DNA from: Paenibacillus sp. NEAU-GSW1
Lineage (GTDB): Bacteria; Bacillota; Bacilli; Paenibacillales; Paenibacillaceae
Reading direction: 5' to 3'
Length of the DNA stretch: 64,000 bases
Assembly (NCBI RefSeq): GCF_009737085.1
Contig: NZ_WOVL01000019.1
Location: 1 to 64,000 of the forward strand
The position numbers and the translations under genes were made by a program. Below the pieces are notes generated by a model. That model made no database searches, was not told the origin of the DNA, and saw only the letters and a program-made list of their open reading frames with translations. Positions 50,890 through 61,108 of this stretch are shown piece by piece; within the stretch, counting starts at the first letter, position 1; each line of letters starts with the position of its first letter.

Positions 50890-51140
50890 ATCGTTTTTAT
50901 TGTCATTTGGAAGGGGCTATTTTAATGATTACGGGTGTTCTTAACTCCTAATTGGATAGATCGGACATGATCGTCTTTAAGCAGCGTTTATTTGAGCTTG
51001 TCGAATCACTTGGATTCACATGCTTCTATTTCTCTGCCTTGATCGGTTGTCCGATGCCAAGAGTTAAGAACATGTGGATTCCGCCTAAATGACATTTAGT
51101 CAACGGCCCAATCACCGTGCTCTTCGAGCACGGTTTTTTT
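50890..51140 (+). ncRNA. Candidate structured non-coding RNA or leader
   Basis: No ORF. A nested fold covers 50901-51094: TGTCATTT (50901-50908) with AAATGACA (51087-51094); after an asymmetric loop, TGTTCTTAACTC (50936-50947) with GAGTTAAGAACA (51061-51072), a perfect 12 bp; TTGG with CCAA; ATCGGACA (50960-50967) with TGTCCGAT (51048-51055); then GCAG/CTGC, GAGC/GCTTC-type and GAATC/GATTC tip helices. It starts behind a strong promoter and ends at an intrinsic terminator (51114-51140). The shape, a long rod with a large asymmetric bulge, recalls 6S RNA, but a palindromic MITE or a regulatory leader is also possible. Confidence 0.5.
51114..51140 (+). terminator. Intrinsic terminator 1 upstream of mutS2-like gene
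   Basis: CCGTGCTC (51115-51122) and GAGCACGG (51126-51133) form a tight hairpin with a 3-nt loop, then seven Ts. Confidence 0.93.
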
Positions 51141-51224
51141 GTGTAAATAAACGTTTGCGAGCATAGCGAGCTAGTGCGAATGCGGCGCAATTCGTTTGTT
51201 TATACGGGTTTGTTGACTGAAAGG

Positions 51225-51267
51225 AAAACAGGGATGGAGCGCGCAGCGTTCTGTCCCTGTTTTTTTT
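51225..51267 (+). terminator. Intrinsic terminator 2 upstream of mutS2-like gene
   Basis: AAAACAGGGA (51225-51234) pairs with TCCCTGTTTT (51254-51263), inner GAGCG/CGTTC helix, then Ts to 51267. It ends 34 bp before the mutS2-like start, leaving no room for a promoter between. Confidence 0.88.
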
Positions 51268-51301
51268 ATGCAGCATTGATGATAAAGGAGATGGATAACT
51301 G

Positions 51302-53275
51302 ATGATGATGGAAACGTCTTTGCAACGTTTGGAGTATGGAAAAATGAAACAAAAGCTAATTGAAATGACGGTATCGCCTTCGGGACGGCGGCTTGCCGAG
51401 CGACTGGCTCCCAGCGGCAATCGAAATCAAGTAGCGGCTTGGCTGAACGAGACGGAAGAAGCGTCGAGGCTGCTTGCTGCCGGCGCTAGCGTTCCGCTCT
51501 CGACAATGGAAGGCATAGATTCATTGGTGGAGCTGCTCGGGAAAGGAAAAATCTATTCCGAAGCTGAGCTGGAACAGTTGCTCGTATGGCTCGCCTCGGT
51601 TTTGCAAATGAAAAAATATATGGACAGCAAGAGGGAAATTGCCCCAACTATTGCGAGCTATGCAGGCTCGCTCAGGGATTGCCCGGAGCTGCGCGAGGAG
51701 CTTGGGCGCGCCGTGCGATTCGGCAGGCTTACGGATCAGGCGAGCAGCGAACTGGCATCGATACGCAGACAAATTGTCGCAGTAGAGGACCGCATAGAGA
51801 AAAAGCTTCAATCCGCGCTATCGAAATATAAAGCGGCGCTGCAAGAATCGTTCATCAGCAAACGGAACGGCAGAGCGGTAATTGCCATTAAACGAGAGCT
51901 GCGCAAGCAAGTGCCGGGAACGGTGTGGGGCGAGTCGGCAAGCGGGCAGACGATTTATGTGGAACCGATCGACGTGGCCGGATTGCAGAGCGAGCTGCAA
52001 AGCTGGCTGGCGGACGAGGAACGGGAACGCACCGTTATTTTATCTAAGCTGTCGGATATGGCCGATATGTACGCTTCTGAGCTTCTCGGCAACCGGGAGG
52101 CGATGGCGTCATTTGATTTCATTATGGCAAGAGGAAAGCTTGCACGCTCTTATGACGGTAAAAAAACGACGTTGAGCGATCGTTCGATCATTCAGCTGGT
52201 TGAAGCGAGGCATCCGCTCCTGGGCGGCGCAGTTGAGCCATTGACGGTTGAGCTCGGCGTAAGATGGAAGCAGCTTATTATTACCGGACCCAATACAGGC
52301 GGCAAAACAGTCGCTTTAAAGACGATAGGCTTGCTTGCTGCGATGGTTCAATCCGGCTTGCTTGCGCCCGCGGATGAGAAAAGCCGCTTCGGCCTGTTCG
52401 ATTCAATCATTGCCGATGTCGGAGACGGGCAAAGCGTGGAACAGTCGCTAAGTACTTTTTCCTCGCATCTTGCGGTTCTGAAAGAAATGCTGGAGCATGC
52501 AAGCTATCGTTCCTTGCTGCTGCTGGATGAAATGGCGGCTGGCACCGATCCAAGCGAAGGCATTGCTTTGTCGATTGCCGTTTTGGAGGAGCTGCTTGAG
52601 AGGGGCTCGCTAGTAGGCGCAACAACACATTTTAACGAGATCAAAAATTTTGCCGCGCGGACTCCAGGCTGCATGAACGCCAAGATGGCATTTGATACGG
52701 AGACGCTTAGGCCGCTGTATCGGCTGGAGCTTGGGGAAGCAGGAGACAGCCACGCGTTTGCGATTGCCCGCCGGTGCGGTTTGCCGGAGCGTGTCCTTCA
52801 GCGTGCAGAACGGATAGCGGAAATGAGGCAGCCGTCAGAGAGCACAGCAGCCGATAGTTCGCCACATCCCGTTTCGGAGCAGCCAACTGAAACCGAAATC
52901 TCGCAAGGGAATGGCTTTAACCCGAAGGAGAAACAGGGGCAAGAGTTAGAACGCAAGGCCAAGGAAGAAAATCGTCAAGCATTAAAGAAAGAGTTTGAGC
53001 CGGGAGATGCCGTTTGGATCTATCCGCTCAAGCGAACGGGCATCGTTTATCGAGAGGCGGATGCCCGAGGCGAAGTTATTGTGCAGGTGCAGGGGAGCAA
53101 GATGAAGTTCAATCGCAAGCGGCTCAAGCTGTATATCGAGAAGGAGAGGCTGTATCCGGAAGGGGAATACGATATGGATATCGTATTTGAAACGAAGGAA
53201 AACCGGAAAATACGAAAGCTATTAAGCCGCAAGCATGTGGAGGGACTCAAGCTGGAGACGGAAGGCGAAGACTAA
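51302..53275 (+). CDS. MutS2-like ATPase lacking the Smr domain
   Basis: 657 residues. N-terminal helical core (about 1-280) and ABC-type ATPase with Walker A GPNTGGKT (329-336), STFSSHLAVL signature region and Walker B LLLLDEMAAGTDPSEG. After the ATPase an acidic/charged linker and a KOW-like segment (EFEPGDAVWIYPLKRTGIV) follow. Full-length MutS2 is ~785 residues and ends in an Smr nuclease; here the chain stops before any Smr motif. MutS2 rescues collided ribosomes or blocks recombination; this shorter paralogue's role is unknown. AAAGGAG lies 11 bases upstream. Confidence 0.85.
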   Translation: MMMETSLQRLEYGKMKQKLIEMTVSPSGRRLAERLAPSGNRNQVAAWLNETEEASRLLAAGASVPLSTMEGIDSLVELLGKGKIYSEAELEQLLVWLASVLQMKKYMDSKREIAPTIASYAGSLRDCPELREELGRAVRFGRLTDQASSELASIRRQIVAVEDRIEKKLQSALSKYKAALQESFISKRNGRAVIAIKRELRKQVPGTVWGESASGQTIYVEPIDVAGLQSELQSWLADEERERTVILSKLSDMADMYASELLGNREAMASFDFIMARGKLARSYDGKKTTLSDRSIIQLVEARHPLLGGAVEPLTVELGVRWKQLIITGPNTGGKTVALKTIGLLAAMVQSGLLAPADEKSRFGLFDSIIADVGDGQSVEQSLSTFSSHLAVLKEMLEHASYRSLLLLDEMAAGTDPSEGIALSIAVLEELLERGSLVGATTHFNEIKNFAARTPGCMNAKMAFDTETLRPLYRLELGEAGDSHAFAIARRCGLPERVLQRAERIAEMRQPSESTAADSSPHPVSEQPTETEISQGNGFNPKEKQGQELERKAKEENRQALKKEFEPGDAVWIYPLKRTGIVYREADARGEVIVQVQGSKMKFNRKRLKLYIEKERLYPEGEYDMDIVFETKENRKIRKLLSRKHVEGLKLETEGED

Positions 53276-53308
53276 ATATAGATCTGAACAGCAATTAATA
53301 GACGTTAG

Positions 53309-53953
53309 CTAGTCTTTGCTTTGAATAATGAGCAATACGCCGTCGGAGAAGGCGATACTTCCGGTTTGCTGCTCGATGATGTTGCTGATGCCAAGCGATT
53401 GGCCGATGCGGAGGACGGCATTATGCAAAGGATATTTAAAGCCATCAAGTGTAATGCCGGCTACTCGCTCGGACAGCGGGAGCAAGGAGACGTGGCTGTA
53501 CTCGCCTTTCGTCAGGCGTACTTCGGCAGGTCCTTGCGCCAGTCTGATCGTATTGTGCTCATCAACAATTGCGGCTGCTATACCTTGCTCTAGCGCGAGG
53601 GATAGAAGATGCACATTCGCGAGCGAATGGTCGAAGCGTGTCCCAAGCGCGCCGGTGAGCACAATTTCAGCCGGCTTCCGTTCGAGCGCCAATCGAAACG
53701 CCATCTCCGTGTCGGTATAATCTTTATCGATCGGATCGCATTCTATAGTTTCTGTGCTTGTGGAACGGATTTGCTCCAGCTGCTCTGCGGTTACCGAATC
53801 GAAATCGCCAATAGCGGTATGAGGTTTCAATTGATGGCTGATCAAATAGAACGCTCCGCTGTCGGCGCCAATCAGCATATCATCAGGCTTTACGAGCTTT
53901 GCCGCCCATTCGCCAAGCCTGCCTCCGGTAAAAATCATAATTCGTTTGATCAT
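53309..53953 (-). CDS. thiN: Thiamine pyrophosphokinase
   Basis: Transfers pyrophosphate from ATP to thiamine. Motifs: GADSGAFYLISH, AIGDFDSVT, DKDYTDTEMAF and LTGALGTRFDHSLAN, all typical. Length 214. AAAGGAT seven bases upstream of the ATG on the minus strand. Stands apart from the rpe/rsgA genes it usually follows in Bacillus. Converges with the mutS2-like gene (33-bp gap, no clear terminator). Confidence 0.94.
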   Translation of the reverse strand: MIKRIMIFTGGRLGEWAAKLVKPDDMLIGADSGAFYLISHQLKPHTAIGDFDSVTAEQLEQIRSTSTETIECDPIDKDYTDTEMAFRLALERKPAEIVLTGALGTRFDHSLANVHLLSLALEQGIAAAIVDEHNTIRLAQGPAEVRLTKGEYSHVSLLPLSERVAGITLDGFKYPLHNAVLRIGQSLGISNIIEQQTGSIAFSDGVLLIIQSKD

Positions 53954-54118
53954 CGTATATATCCTTTCGGGTGTCGTTCTCGCTTTTGTCAGTATAAAAC
54001 GATTGCATGGAAGAACGCAAAAACCATTGCGAAACCGAATAAGCGCGGCTAAAATGGGGAATGACTCAACCGATGCGCTTATGCGAGCGATCGGGATACG
54101 GAAGCGGAGGAGTATTAG

Positions 54119-54763
54119 TTGTTGGACGTTGATATTTTTGGCGTATTCAGCATTATCGGCACAGTCGCGTTCGCAGTGAGCGGCGCCGTCGTTGCGATGG
54201 AAGAGGAGTACGATATTTTGGGCGTATTCGTTCTCGGACTTGTGACGGCATTCGGCGGAGGCGTTGTGCGTAATTTGCTGATCGGCATGCCGGTAACGAT
54301 GCTATGGAATCAAGGGCATTTGTTCAAAATCGCGATTATTGCCATGACGATTGCTTTTTTGCTTCCTGCCAGATGGATTCTGACCTGGCGAAGGAGCGAA
54401 GCGTTTTTCGACGCGATCGGCCTAGCCGCGTTCGCCATTCAAGGCGCGCTTTATGCCACAGAGATGAAGCACCCGATTAGCGCTGTGCTCGTTGCGGCAA
54501 TGCTGACCGGAATCGGCGGCGGAATTATCCGCGATGTGCTTGCCGGACGGAAGCCGCTCGTGCTCAAAGACGAAATTTATGCGGTATGGGCGATGCTTGC
54601 GGGTCTTGCGATTGGACAAGGCTGGTTCCATTCCACGCTTGATTTATTGTTCTTATTCGTCGTTATTATTACGCTCCGCATGCTGTCGGTCCATTATAAA
54701 TGGAAACTGCCTAGACGGTCGCTCAATCAAACGAATTTACAGAAGGAAGGTAGCGGATCATGA
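54119..54763 (+). CDS. TRIC/YadS-family membrane protein
   Basis: Trimeric intracellular cation channel family (formerly UPF0126), 214 residues with about seven membrane segments arranged as two repeats. The repeat signatures AVSGAVVAMEEEYDILGVFVLG...GGGVVRNLLIG and AIQGALYA...GIGGGIIRDVLAG are clear. Start is TTG with GGAGGAG six bases upstream. Overlaps the phosphatase gene by 4 bp. May conduct small ions or metabolites; function in bacteria is not settled. Confidence 0.9.
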   Translation: MLDVDIFGVFSIIGTVAFAVSGAVVAMEEEYDILGVFVLGLVTAFGGGVVRNLLIGMPVTMLWNQGHLFKIAIIAMTIAFLLPARWILTWRRSEAFFDAIGLAAFAIQGALYATEMKHPISAVLVAAMLTGIGGGIIRDVLAGRKPLVLKDEIYAVWAMLAGLAIGQGWFHSTLDLLFLFVVIITLRMLSVHYKWKLPRRSLNQTNLQKEGSGS

Positions 54764-55257
54764 CTAAGCAAGCGCGCGTATTGTTTGTATGTCTAGGCAA
54801 CATTTGCCGATCGCCGATGGCGGAGGCTGTTTTTCGCAGCATGGTGCAAAAAGCCGGACTGGAGCAAGCGATCGAGATCGACTCCGCCGGTACGGGAGAC
54901 TGGCATATCGGACGTCCGCCTCACGAGGGAACGCGAAAACAACTGGACAGCAAAGGGATATCATACAGCGGAATGAAAGCAAGGCAGTTTGCCAAAGCTG
55001 ACCGTGACAAGTTCGACTATATCGTATGTATGGATACGAAAAATGAAAAAGATGTTTTGGCGATTATCGAAGACGATATCGGGGGCGATACGGGGCGTGA
55101 AGGACGCGTGTTTACGTTTATGAGCCTGTTGCCGGAGCTGAACATTGCCGACGTGCCGGATCCGTACTATTCCGGCAACTTCGATGAAGTTTATGAGCTG
55201 GTGGAGCAAGGCTGCGCCAAGCTGCTATCGGAAATTCAGCGCGACTTGCAGGCATAG
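54760..55257 (+). CDS. Low-molecular-weight protein-tyrosine phosphatase
   Basis: 165 residues. P-loop CLGNICRS with nucleophile C11 and R17, and the general-acid motif DPYY in ADVPDPYYSG. Fits YfkJ-type enzymes. ATGA overlap with the TRIC gene indicates coupled expression. Substrate (phosphotyrosine or phosphoarginine) cannot be told from sequence alone, though Ile at P-loop position 15 rather than Thr fits a tyrosine phosphatase. Confidence 0.92.
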   Translation: MTKQARVLFVCLGNICRSPMAEAVFRSMVQKAGLEQAIEIDSAGTGDWHIGRPPHEGTRKQLDSKGISYSGMKARQFAKADRDKFDYIVCMDTKNEKDVLAIIEDDIGGDTGREGRVFTFMSLLPELNIADVPDPYYSGNFDEVYELVEQGCAKLLSEIQRDLQA

Positions 55258-55290
55258 TTAGCATCGTTATCAGCTTAGGAGGCGATCGGT

Positions 55291-56028
55291 ATGAAGCAGA
55301 ATAAGTATGATGATGACGTTTTTTTTGAAAAGTATAGCCAGATGGACCGTTCGAAGAAAGGTCTTGAGGGGTCGGGCGAGTGGCATGAGTTTCAAAAGCT
55401 GCTGCCTGATTTGACCGGCAAGCGCATTTTGGATGTAGGTTGCGGCTATGGCTGGCATTGCCGATACGCGATGGAACAAGGGGCTCTTTCGGCGGTCGGA
55501 ATCGATATTTCGGAAAAAATGTTGAGCGAGGCTGAAATCAGAACGGATTCAAATGCTGTACGTTACATTTGCATGCCGATTGAAGAGATTGATTTCCCAG
55601 TGAACAGCTTCGATGTTGTCATTAGCTCACTCGCTCTTCATTATGTCGAGTCCTTTAGCGATATTTGCGATAAAATCAGGCGATTTCTAGTTAGTAACGG
55701 CAGTTTTGTGTTCTCGGTAGAACACCCTGTATTTACGGCGGAGGGCAGGCAGGAATGGCATTTCGATGAAGCGGGGAATATGCTGCATTGGCCGGTGGAC
55801 AACTATTTCGAGGAAGGTCTGCGAACGACAAACTTTCTTGGCGAGGACGTCATGAAATACCATAAAACATTGACGACATACGTCAACACGCTTATTCGCA
55901 GCGGATTTGAAATTACGGGTCTGGTCGAGCCTGAGCCGGAAAAAAGAATATTGGGTATGCCAGGCATGGCTAATGAATTGCGGCGCCCAATGATGCTGCT
56001 GGTTTCAGCAAAAAAAACGGATAAATGA
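55291..56028 (+). CDS. Class I SAM-dependent methyltransferase (UbiE/Methyltransf_11 type)
   Basis: 245 residues. SAM motif I ILDVGCGYGWHCRYA, acidic motif II AVGIDISEKML, motif III FDVVISSLALHYV. The C-terminal part includes EHPVF and a conserved VEPEP. Acts probably on a small molecule; substrate unknown. Separated by 33 bp from the phosphatase gene. Ends at a strong terminator. Confidence 0.88.
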   Translation: MKQNKYDDDVFFEKYSQMDRSKKGLEGSGEWHEFQKLLPDLTGKRILDVGCGYGWHCRYAMEQGALSAVGIDISEKMLSEAEIRTDSNAVRYICMPIEEIDFPVNSFDVVISSLALHYVESFSDICDKIRRFLVSNGSFVFSVEHPVFTAEGRQEWHFDEAGNMLHWPVDNYFEEGLRTTNFLGEDVMKYHKTLTTYVNTLIRSGFEITGLVEPEPEKRILGMPGMANELRRPMMLLVSAKKTDK

Positions 56029-56030
56029 GA

Positions 56031-56063
56031 AAGGTACCGGCGATTGAGCCGGTACCTTTTTTT
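56031..56063. terminator. Terminator between methyltransferase and cupredoxin genes
   Basis: 11-bp perfect stem AAGGTACCGGC/GCCGGTACCTT around GATTGA, then seven Ts. It lies between convergent genes. Confidence 0.92.
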
Positions 56064-56065
56064 GA

Positions 56066-56473
56066 CTAGGACACCGTAATTTTGCCTTTCATATCTGCGT
56101 GGCCGGTGCCGCACATGATGGAGCAAACGAATTCGTAAGTGCCGGCTTTGTCGACCGTAAATTTTGCTGTCTCGCCGTCTTTGATGTTGATTTTCAAATC
56201 CGGTATTTCGAGGCCGTGGTTGCCGCTCGTGTTTTTAAGCGTGAGATTGACGGTATCGCCGACATTTAATTTAATGTCAGTCTGGTCGAACTTCCAGTTC
56301 TCTGCGTTGACCGTAATATCTTTCGTGCCCGCCGCGCCGCCGGCATTCGTGCCTGCGTTGTTGCTGCCGCCATTATTATTCGCATTGTTATCTGTGCTTT
56401 TGCCGCAGCCGCTCATAACGAGCATTACCGCCAGAATGGCAATTGCCGCAAGCTGGAATTGTTTCTTGAACAT
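56066..56473 (-). CDS. Cupredoxin lipoprotein with CuA-like motif
   Basis: 135 residues. Signal peptide with lipobox MSGCG, lipidated Cys23, then an Asn/Gly-rich tether and a cupredoxin domain. The copper region C-S-I-M-C-x3-H-x2-M (CSIMCGTGHADM) plus an upstream His in NHGLEIP match the CuA centre of cytochrome oxidase subunit II, except that the usual Glu between the cysteines is Ile. No oxidase subunits are adjacent. AGGAGG lies upstream of the ATG. Possibly a copper carrier or electron shuttle; inference only. Confidence 0.88.
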   Translation of the reverse strand: MFKKQFQLAAIAILAVMLVMSGCGKSTDNNANNNGGSNNAGTNAGGAAGTKDITVNAENWKFDQTDIKLNVGDTVNLTLKNTSGNHGLEIPDLKINIKDGETAKFTVDKAGTYEFVCSIMCGTGHADMKGKITVS

Positions 56474-56559
56474 GCTGGTTTCCTCCTGAAGCTTGGATAG
56501 TGTAGTCAGTAATAACTTTATCCTAAACAACAAGATTTAACCGTGCGGCCTGACGTAAT

Positions 56560-57297
56560 TTATTCCGTTTCCAAAAAATATTTCAGCGCGTCTGGAATTT
56601 CCTGCTGCCAAAATCCCCACTGGTGCATGCCATCCATTTCTTTGTAGGAAAACACGGCGGCGCGAGCTTTCAGCAAGTCGCGGGCATCGCGGTTAATAGC
56701 GACAAAATCCATCGTCCCGCGGTCTGTCTCGAAAGCCGTTTCTTGCAAGCCGACGATCATATACAGCTGAAGCCAGCTTAGATCGGATTGCTGTTCCATA
56801 ATTTCTCTCGAACGGTCGTAAAAAGCGCCGGAAAGCGACATCACTCGCGTGAACAGATGAGGATAAGACAGCGCTATATGGAAGGAAACCGTTCCACCCA
56901 GCGAATCGCCGGCTAGCAGCCGCTGCGAGGGCTCCCGTCTGATCGGATATTTGCTTTCAATATAGGGAACCAATTCTTCGCCGAAAAAACGGACATAATC
57001 GGCGTGGCGTTCGCCGTCTGGCGAATATTCCGAAGTGCGCTTCGACTTGTCGACATCTACGCCGACAATAATGAAAGGCTCGACGCCTTCGTCGAGGATT
57101 AACCGATTTGCCGTAGTCGCGATTCGTCCAAAGTTGAAAAAATCTTCGCCGTCCTGGCAATAGACTGCCGGATAACTGAGCACCTCATTGTAGCCGGGCG
57201 GCAAGTATACGCGCAGGCTGCGCTCGCCTTCGGGCAAATAGCGGCTCGTTATCGAATCTTTCAAAACCGTTCTTTTTAAATATCGTTCATCCGTCAT
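56560..57297 (-). CDS. Alpha/beta-hydrolase esterase (esterase D / YbbA-like)
   Basis: 245 residues from the ATG behind AGGAGG. Nucleophile elbow GDSLGG in LLAGDSLGGTVSF, oxyanion region YCQDGEDFF, and a late His in MDGMHQWGFW complete the expected triad layout. Resembles putative esterases related to enterochelin esterase. No signal peptide from this start, although the frame stays open upstream through an AT-rich sequence. Substrate unknown. Confidence 0.85.
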   Translation of the reverse strand: MTDERYLKRTVLKDSITSRYLPEGERSLRVYLPPGYNEVLSYPAVYCQDGEDFFNFGRIATTANRLILDEGVEPFIIVGVDVDKSKRTSEYSPDGERHADYVRFFGEELVPYIESKYPIRREPSQRLLAGDSLGGTVSFHIALSYPHLFTRVMSLSGAFYDRSREIMEQQSDLSWLQLYMIVGLQETAFETDRGTMDFVAINRDARDLLKARAAVFSYKEMDGMHQWGFWQQEIPDALKYFLETE

Positions 57298-58662
<1,365 letters not shown>

Positions 58663-58717
58663 TTAGCGCTGAAATGGGATTTTGCGCGAAGCAAATATGA
58701 GGGAGGATCTGACGATA

Positions 58718-59695
58718 ATGGCTCAAATGAATATGTTGGAAGCGATCCGCGACGCGCTGCGCGTGGAGCTTAAACGTGATGAGAACGTGCTTGTCTTTGG
58801 CGAGGACGTAGGTAAAGTCGGCGGTGTATTCCGCGTTACGGAAGGTTTGCAAAGCGAGTTCGGCGAGGAACGCGTATTTGATACGCCTCTGGCCGAGTCG
58901 GCAATCGGGGGCCTTGCAGTAGGCATGGGCGTTCAAGGATTCCGCCCGGTTGCAGAAATTCAGTTCGTCGGCTTCATTTATGAAGCGATGGACCAAATGT
59001 TTATTCAAGCGGCTCGCATGCGTTACCGTTCCGGCGGCCGCTACAATTCGCCAATCGTATTCCGTACGCCATTCGGCGGCGGCGTAAAAGCGGCTGAGCT
59101 GCACACGGATTCGCTTGAAGGCTTGGCTGTTCAAACACCGGGCATCAAAGTTGTAATTCCGTCGAACCCGTACGACGCAAAAGGCTTGATGATCGCGGCG
59201 ATCCGTGACAACGATCCTGTATTCTTCATGGAGCACTTGAACCTGTACCGCGCATTCCGCGCTGAAGTTCCTGAAGGCGAATATACAGTTGAGATCGGCA
59301 AAGCGAACGTTGTTCGCGAAGGCAGCGACGTTACGATTATCGCTTACGGCATGATGGTTCATACGGCTGTTAAAGCTGCCGAAGAGCTTGAAAAAACAGG
59401 CGTCAAAGCTGAAGTTATCGACTTGCGCTCGCTTGTTCCGCTCGATATCGAGACGATCGTAGCTTCGATCAAGAAAACAAACCGCGCAATCGTCGTTCAA
59501 GAAGCGCAAAAAACGTCCGGCGTTGCAGCCGAAGTGATTGCCCAAATTAACGAAAAAGCAATTCTGCACCTCGAAGCGCCAGTGCTTCGCGTTGCTGGTC
59601 CGGATACGGTATATCCGTTCGCGCAAATCGAAGATGCATGGCTTCCTACGCCTGCGCGCATCGCAGCGGCAGTCAATAAAGTGCTGACATTCTAA
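58718..59695 (+). CDS. pdhB: Pyruvate dehydrogenase E1 component, beta subunit
   Basis: Partner of PdhA, 325 residues. Typical beta-subunit motifs: [42 protein letters not shown], and C-terminal [17 protein letters not shown]. The ATG beginning [10 protein letters not shown] has GGGAGGAT upstream; two in-frame upstream codons are less likely. 55-bp gap from pdhA. Confidence 0.97.
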   Translation: MAQMNMLEAIRDALRVELKRDENVLVFGEDVGKVGGVFRVTEGLQSEFGEERVFDTPLAESAIGGLAVGMGVQGFRPVAEIQFVGFIYEAMDQMFIQAARMRYRSGGRYNSPIVFRTPFGGGVKAAELHTDSLEGLAVQTPGIKVVIPSNPYDAKGLMIAAIRDNDPVFFMEHLNLYRAFRAEVPEGEYTVEIGKANVVREGSDVTIIAYGMMVHTAVKAAEELEKTGVKAEVIDLRSLVPLDIETIVASIKKTNRAIVVQEAQKTSGVAAEVIAQINEKAILHLEAPVLRVAGPDTVYPFAQIEDAWLPTPARIAAAVNKVLTF

Positions 59696-59787
59696 TTGAG
59701 CGACTCGCAGAGCGCTGCAATTATGATATAGATATGAAGCGAAATGCCCATAGATGCGGGGCAAATACGTAAAGGAGGGTACTCAAC

Positions 59788-61104
59788 GTGGCAAAATTTG
59801 AATATCGGTTTCCAGAGCTCGGCGAAGGCTTGCACGAGGGCGAAATCATCAAAGTGCTTATTAAGCCAGGCCAAAAAGTAACGGATGACGACATTATTAT
59901 GGAAGTACAAAACGACAAGGCGATCGTCGAGGTCCCGTGTCCGGTTAACGGAACAGTCCAAGAGGTGCTCGTTAAGGACGGCCAAGTATGTCATATCGGC
60001 GAAATCGTAGCGATCATCGATGCGGAAGGCGAATTGCCTGAGCAAGCAGCTCCAGCTGCGGCAGAGCCTGCACCTGCAGCGGTACCAGTCGTTGCTGCGC
60101 CAGCTCCAGCAGCAGCTCCAGCTGCTGCACCTGCACCGGCTGCTGCTGAAGCGCCAAAAGCAACTGGCGGCCTTGTGCTTGCTACGCCAAGCGTGCGCAA
60201 ATTCGCTCGCGAGCAAGGCGTTGACCTGACGCAAATTAGCGGTACAGGCAAAAACGGACGCATCACTCGCGAGGACGTAACGAACGGAGGAGCGGCAGCA
60301 CCGGCAGCTGCGCCTGCAGCAGAAGCGCAAGCTGTTGAAGCAGCAACTGCGCCTGCAGCAGAAGCGGCAGCACCGGCTGCAGTTGCAGCCGGCACGCCTT
60401 ACCGTCCTGAAGAGCGCATTCCATTCAAAGGCATCCGCAAGGCGATTGCGGGAGCTATGGTTAAATCGGTTTACACCGCGCCGCATGTTACGATTATGGA
60501 CGAAGTGGACGTAACGGAACTGGTTGCGCTGCGCGCGAAATACAAACCTTATGCAGAGAAGAAAGGCGCTAAGCTGACTTACCTGCCGTTCATCGTAAAA
60601 GCATTGGTAGCAGCTTGCCGCCAATTCCCGATTATGAACTCGACGCTGGACGAAGCGAATCAAGAAATCGTCTACCGCAAATATTACAATATCGGTATTG
60701 CAACAGATACAGACAACGGACTTATCGTTCCGGTCATTGAAGATGCTGACCGCAAGAACATTTGGATGGTTGCCGATTCGATCCGCGATCTCGCAGTGCG
60801 CGGCCGCGACGGCAAGCTGAAGCCAAATGAGCTGAAAGGCAGCACCATTTCGATCTCCAACATCGGTTCCGCAGGCGGCATGTTCTTTACGCCGGTCATT
60901 AACTTCCCTGAAGTTGCGATCCTGGGTACGGGCCGTATTTCTGAAAAACCTGTCGTTCGCAACGGCGAAATCGTAGCGGCTCCTGTAATGGCATTGTCGC
61001 TTAGCTTTGACCACCGTCTCATCGACGGCGCAACGGCTCAAAACTTTATGAACTACATTAAGCAGCTGCTGGGTCAACCAGAGCTATTCATCATGGAGGT
61101 GTAA
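59788..61104 (+). CDS. pdhC: Dihydrolipoamide acetyltransferase (PDH E2)
   Basis: Core of the PDH complex, 438 residues. One lipoyl domain with the lipoylated Lys44 in [10 protein letters not shown], an Ala/Pro-rich flexible linker, the E1/E3-binding domain ([29 protein letters not shown]), a second Ala/Pro linker and the catalytic domain with DHRLIDGA. Start is GTG seven to eight bases after AAAGGAGGG. Strong base bias in the linkers (GCA/GCT/CCA repeats). Confidence 0.97.
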   Translation: MAKFEYRFPELGEGLHEGEIIKVLIKPGQKVTDDDIIMEVQNDKAIVEVPCPVNGTVQEVLVKDGQVCHIGEIVAIIDAEGELPEQAAPAAAEPAPAAVPVVAAPAPAAAPAAAPAPAAAEAPKATGGLVLATPSVRKFAREQGVDLTQISGTGKNGRITREDVTNGGAAAPAAAPAAEAQAVEAATAPAAEAAAPAAVAAGTPYRPEERIPFKGIRKAIAGAMVKSVYTAPHVTIMDEVDVTELVALRAKYKPYAEKKGAKLTYLPFIVKALVAACRQFPIMNSTLDEANQEIVYRKYYNIGIATDTDNGLIVPVIEDADRKNIWMVADSIRDLAVRGRDGKLKPNELKGSTISISNIGSAGGMFFTPVINFPEVAILGTGRISEKPVVRNGEIVAAPVMALSLSFDHRLIDGATAQNFMNYIKQLLGQPELFIMEV

Positions 61105-61108
61105 GAAC

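Noticed and set aside
50936-51072. Terminal inverted repeats of an insertion sequence
   Set aside because: No target duplication is visible, the inner helices are interrupted symmetrically like an RNA fold, and a promoter and terminator flank it; kept as an RNA candidate while noting the MITE alternative.
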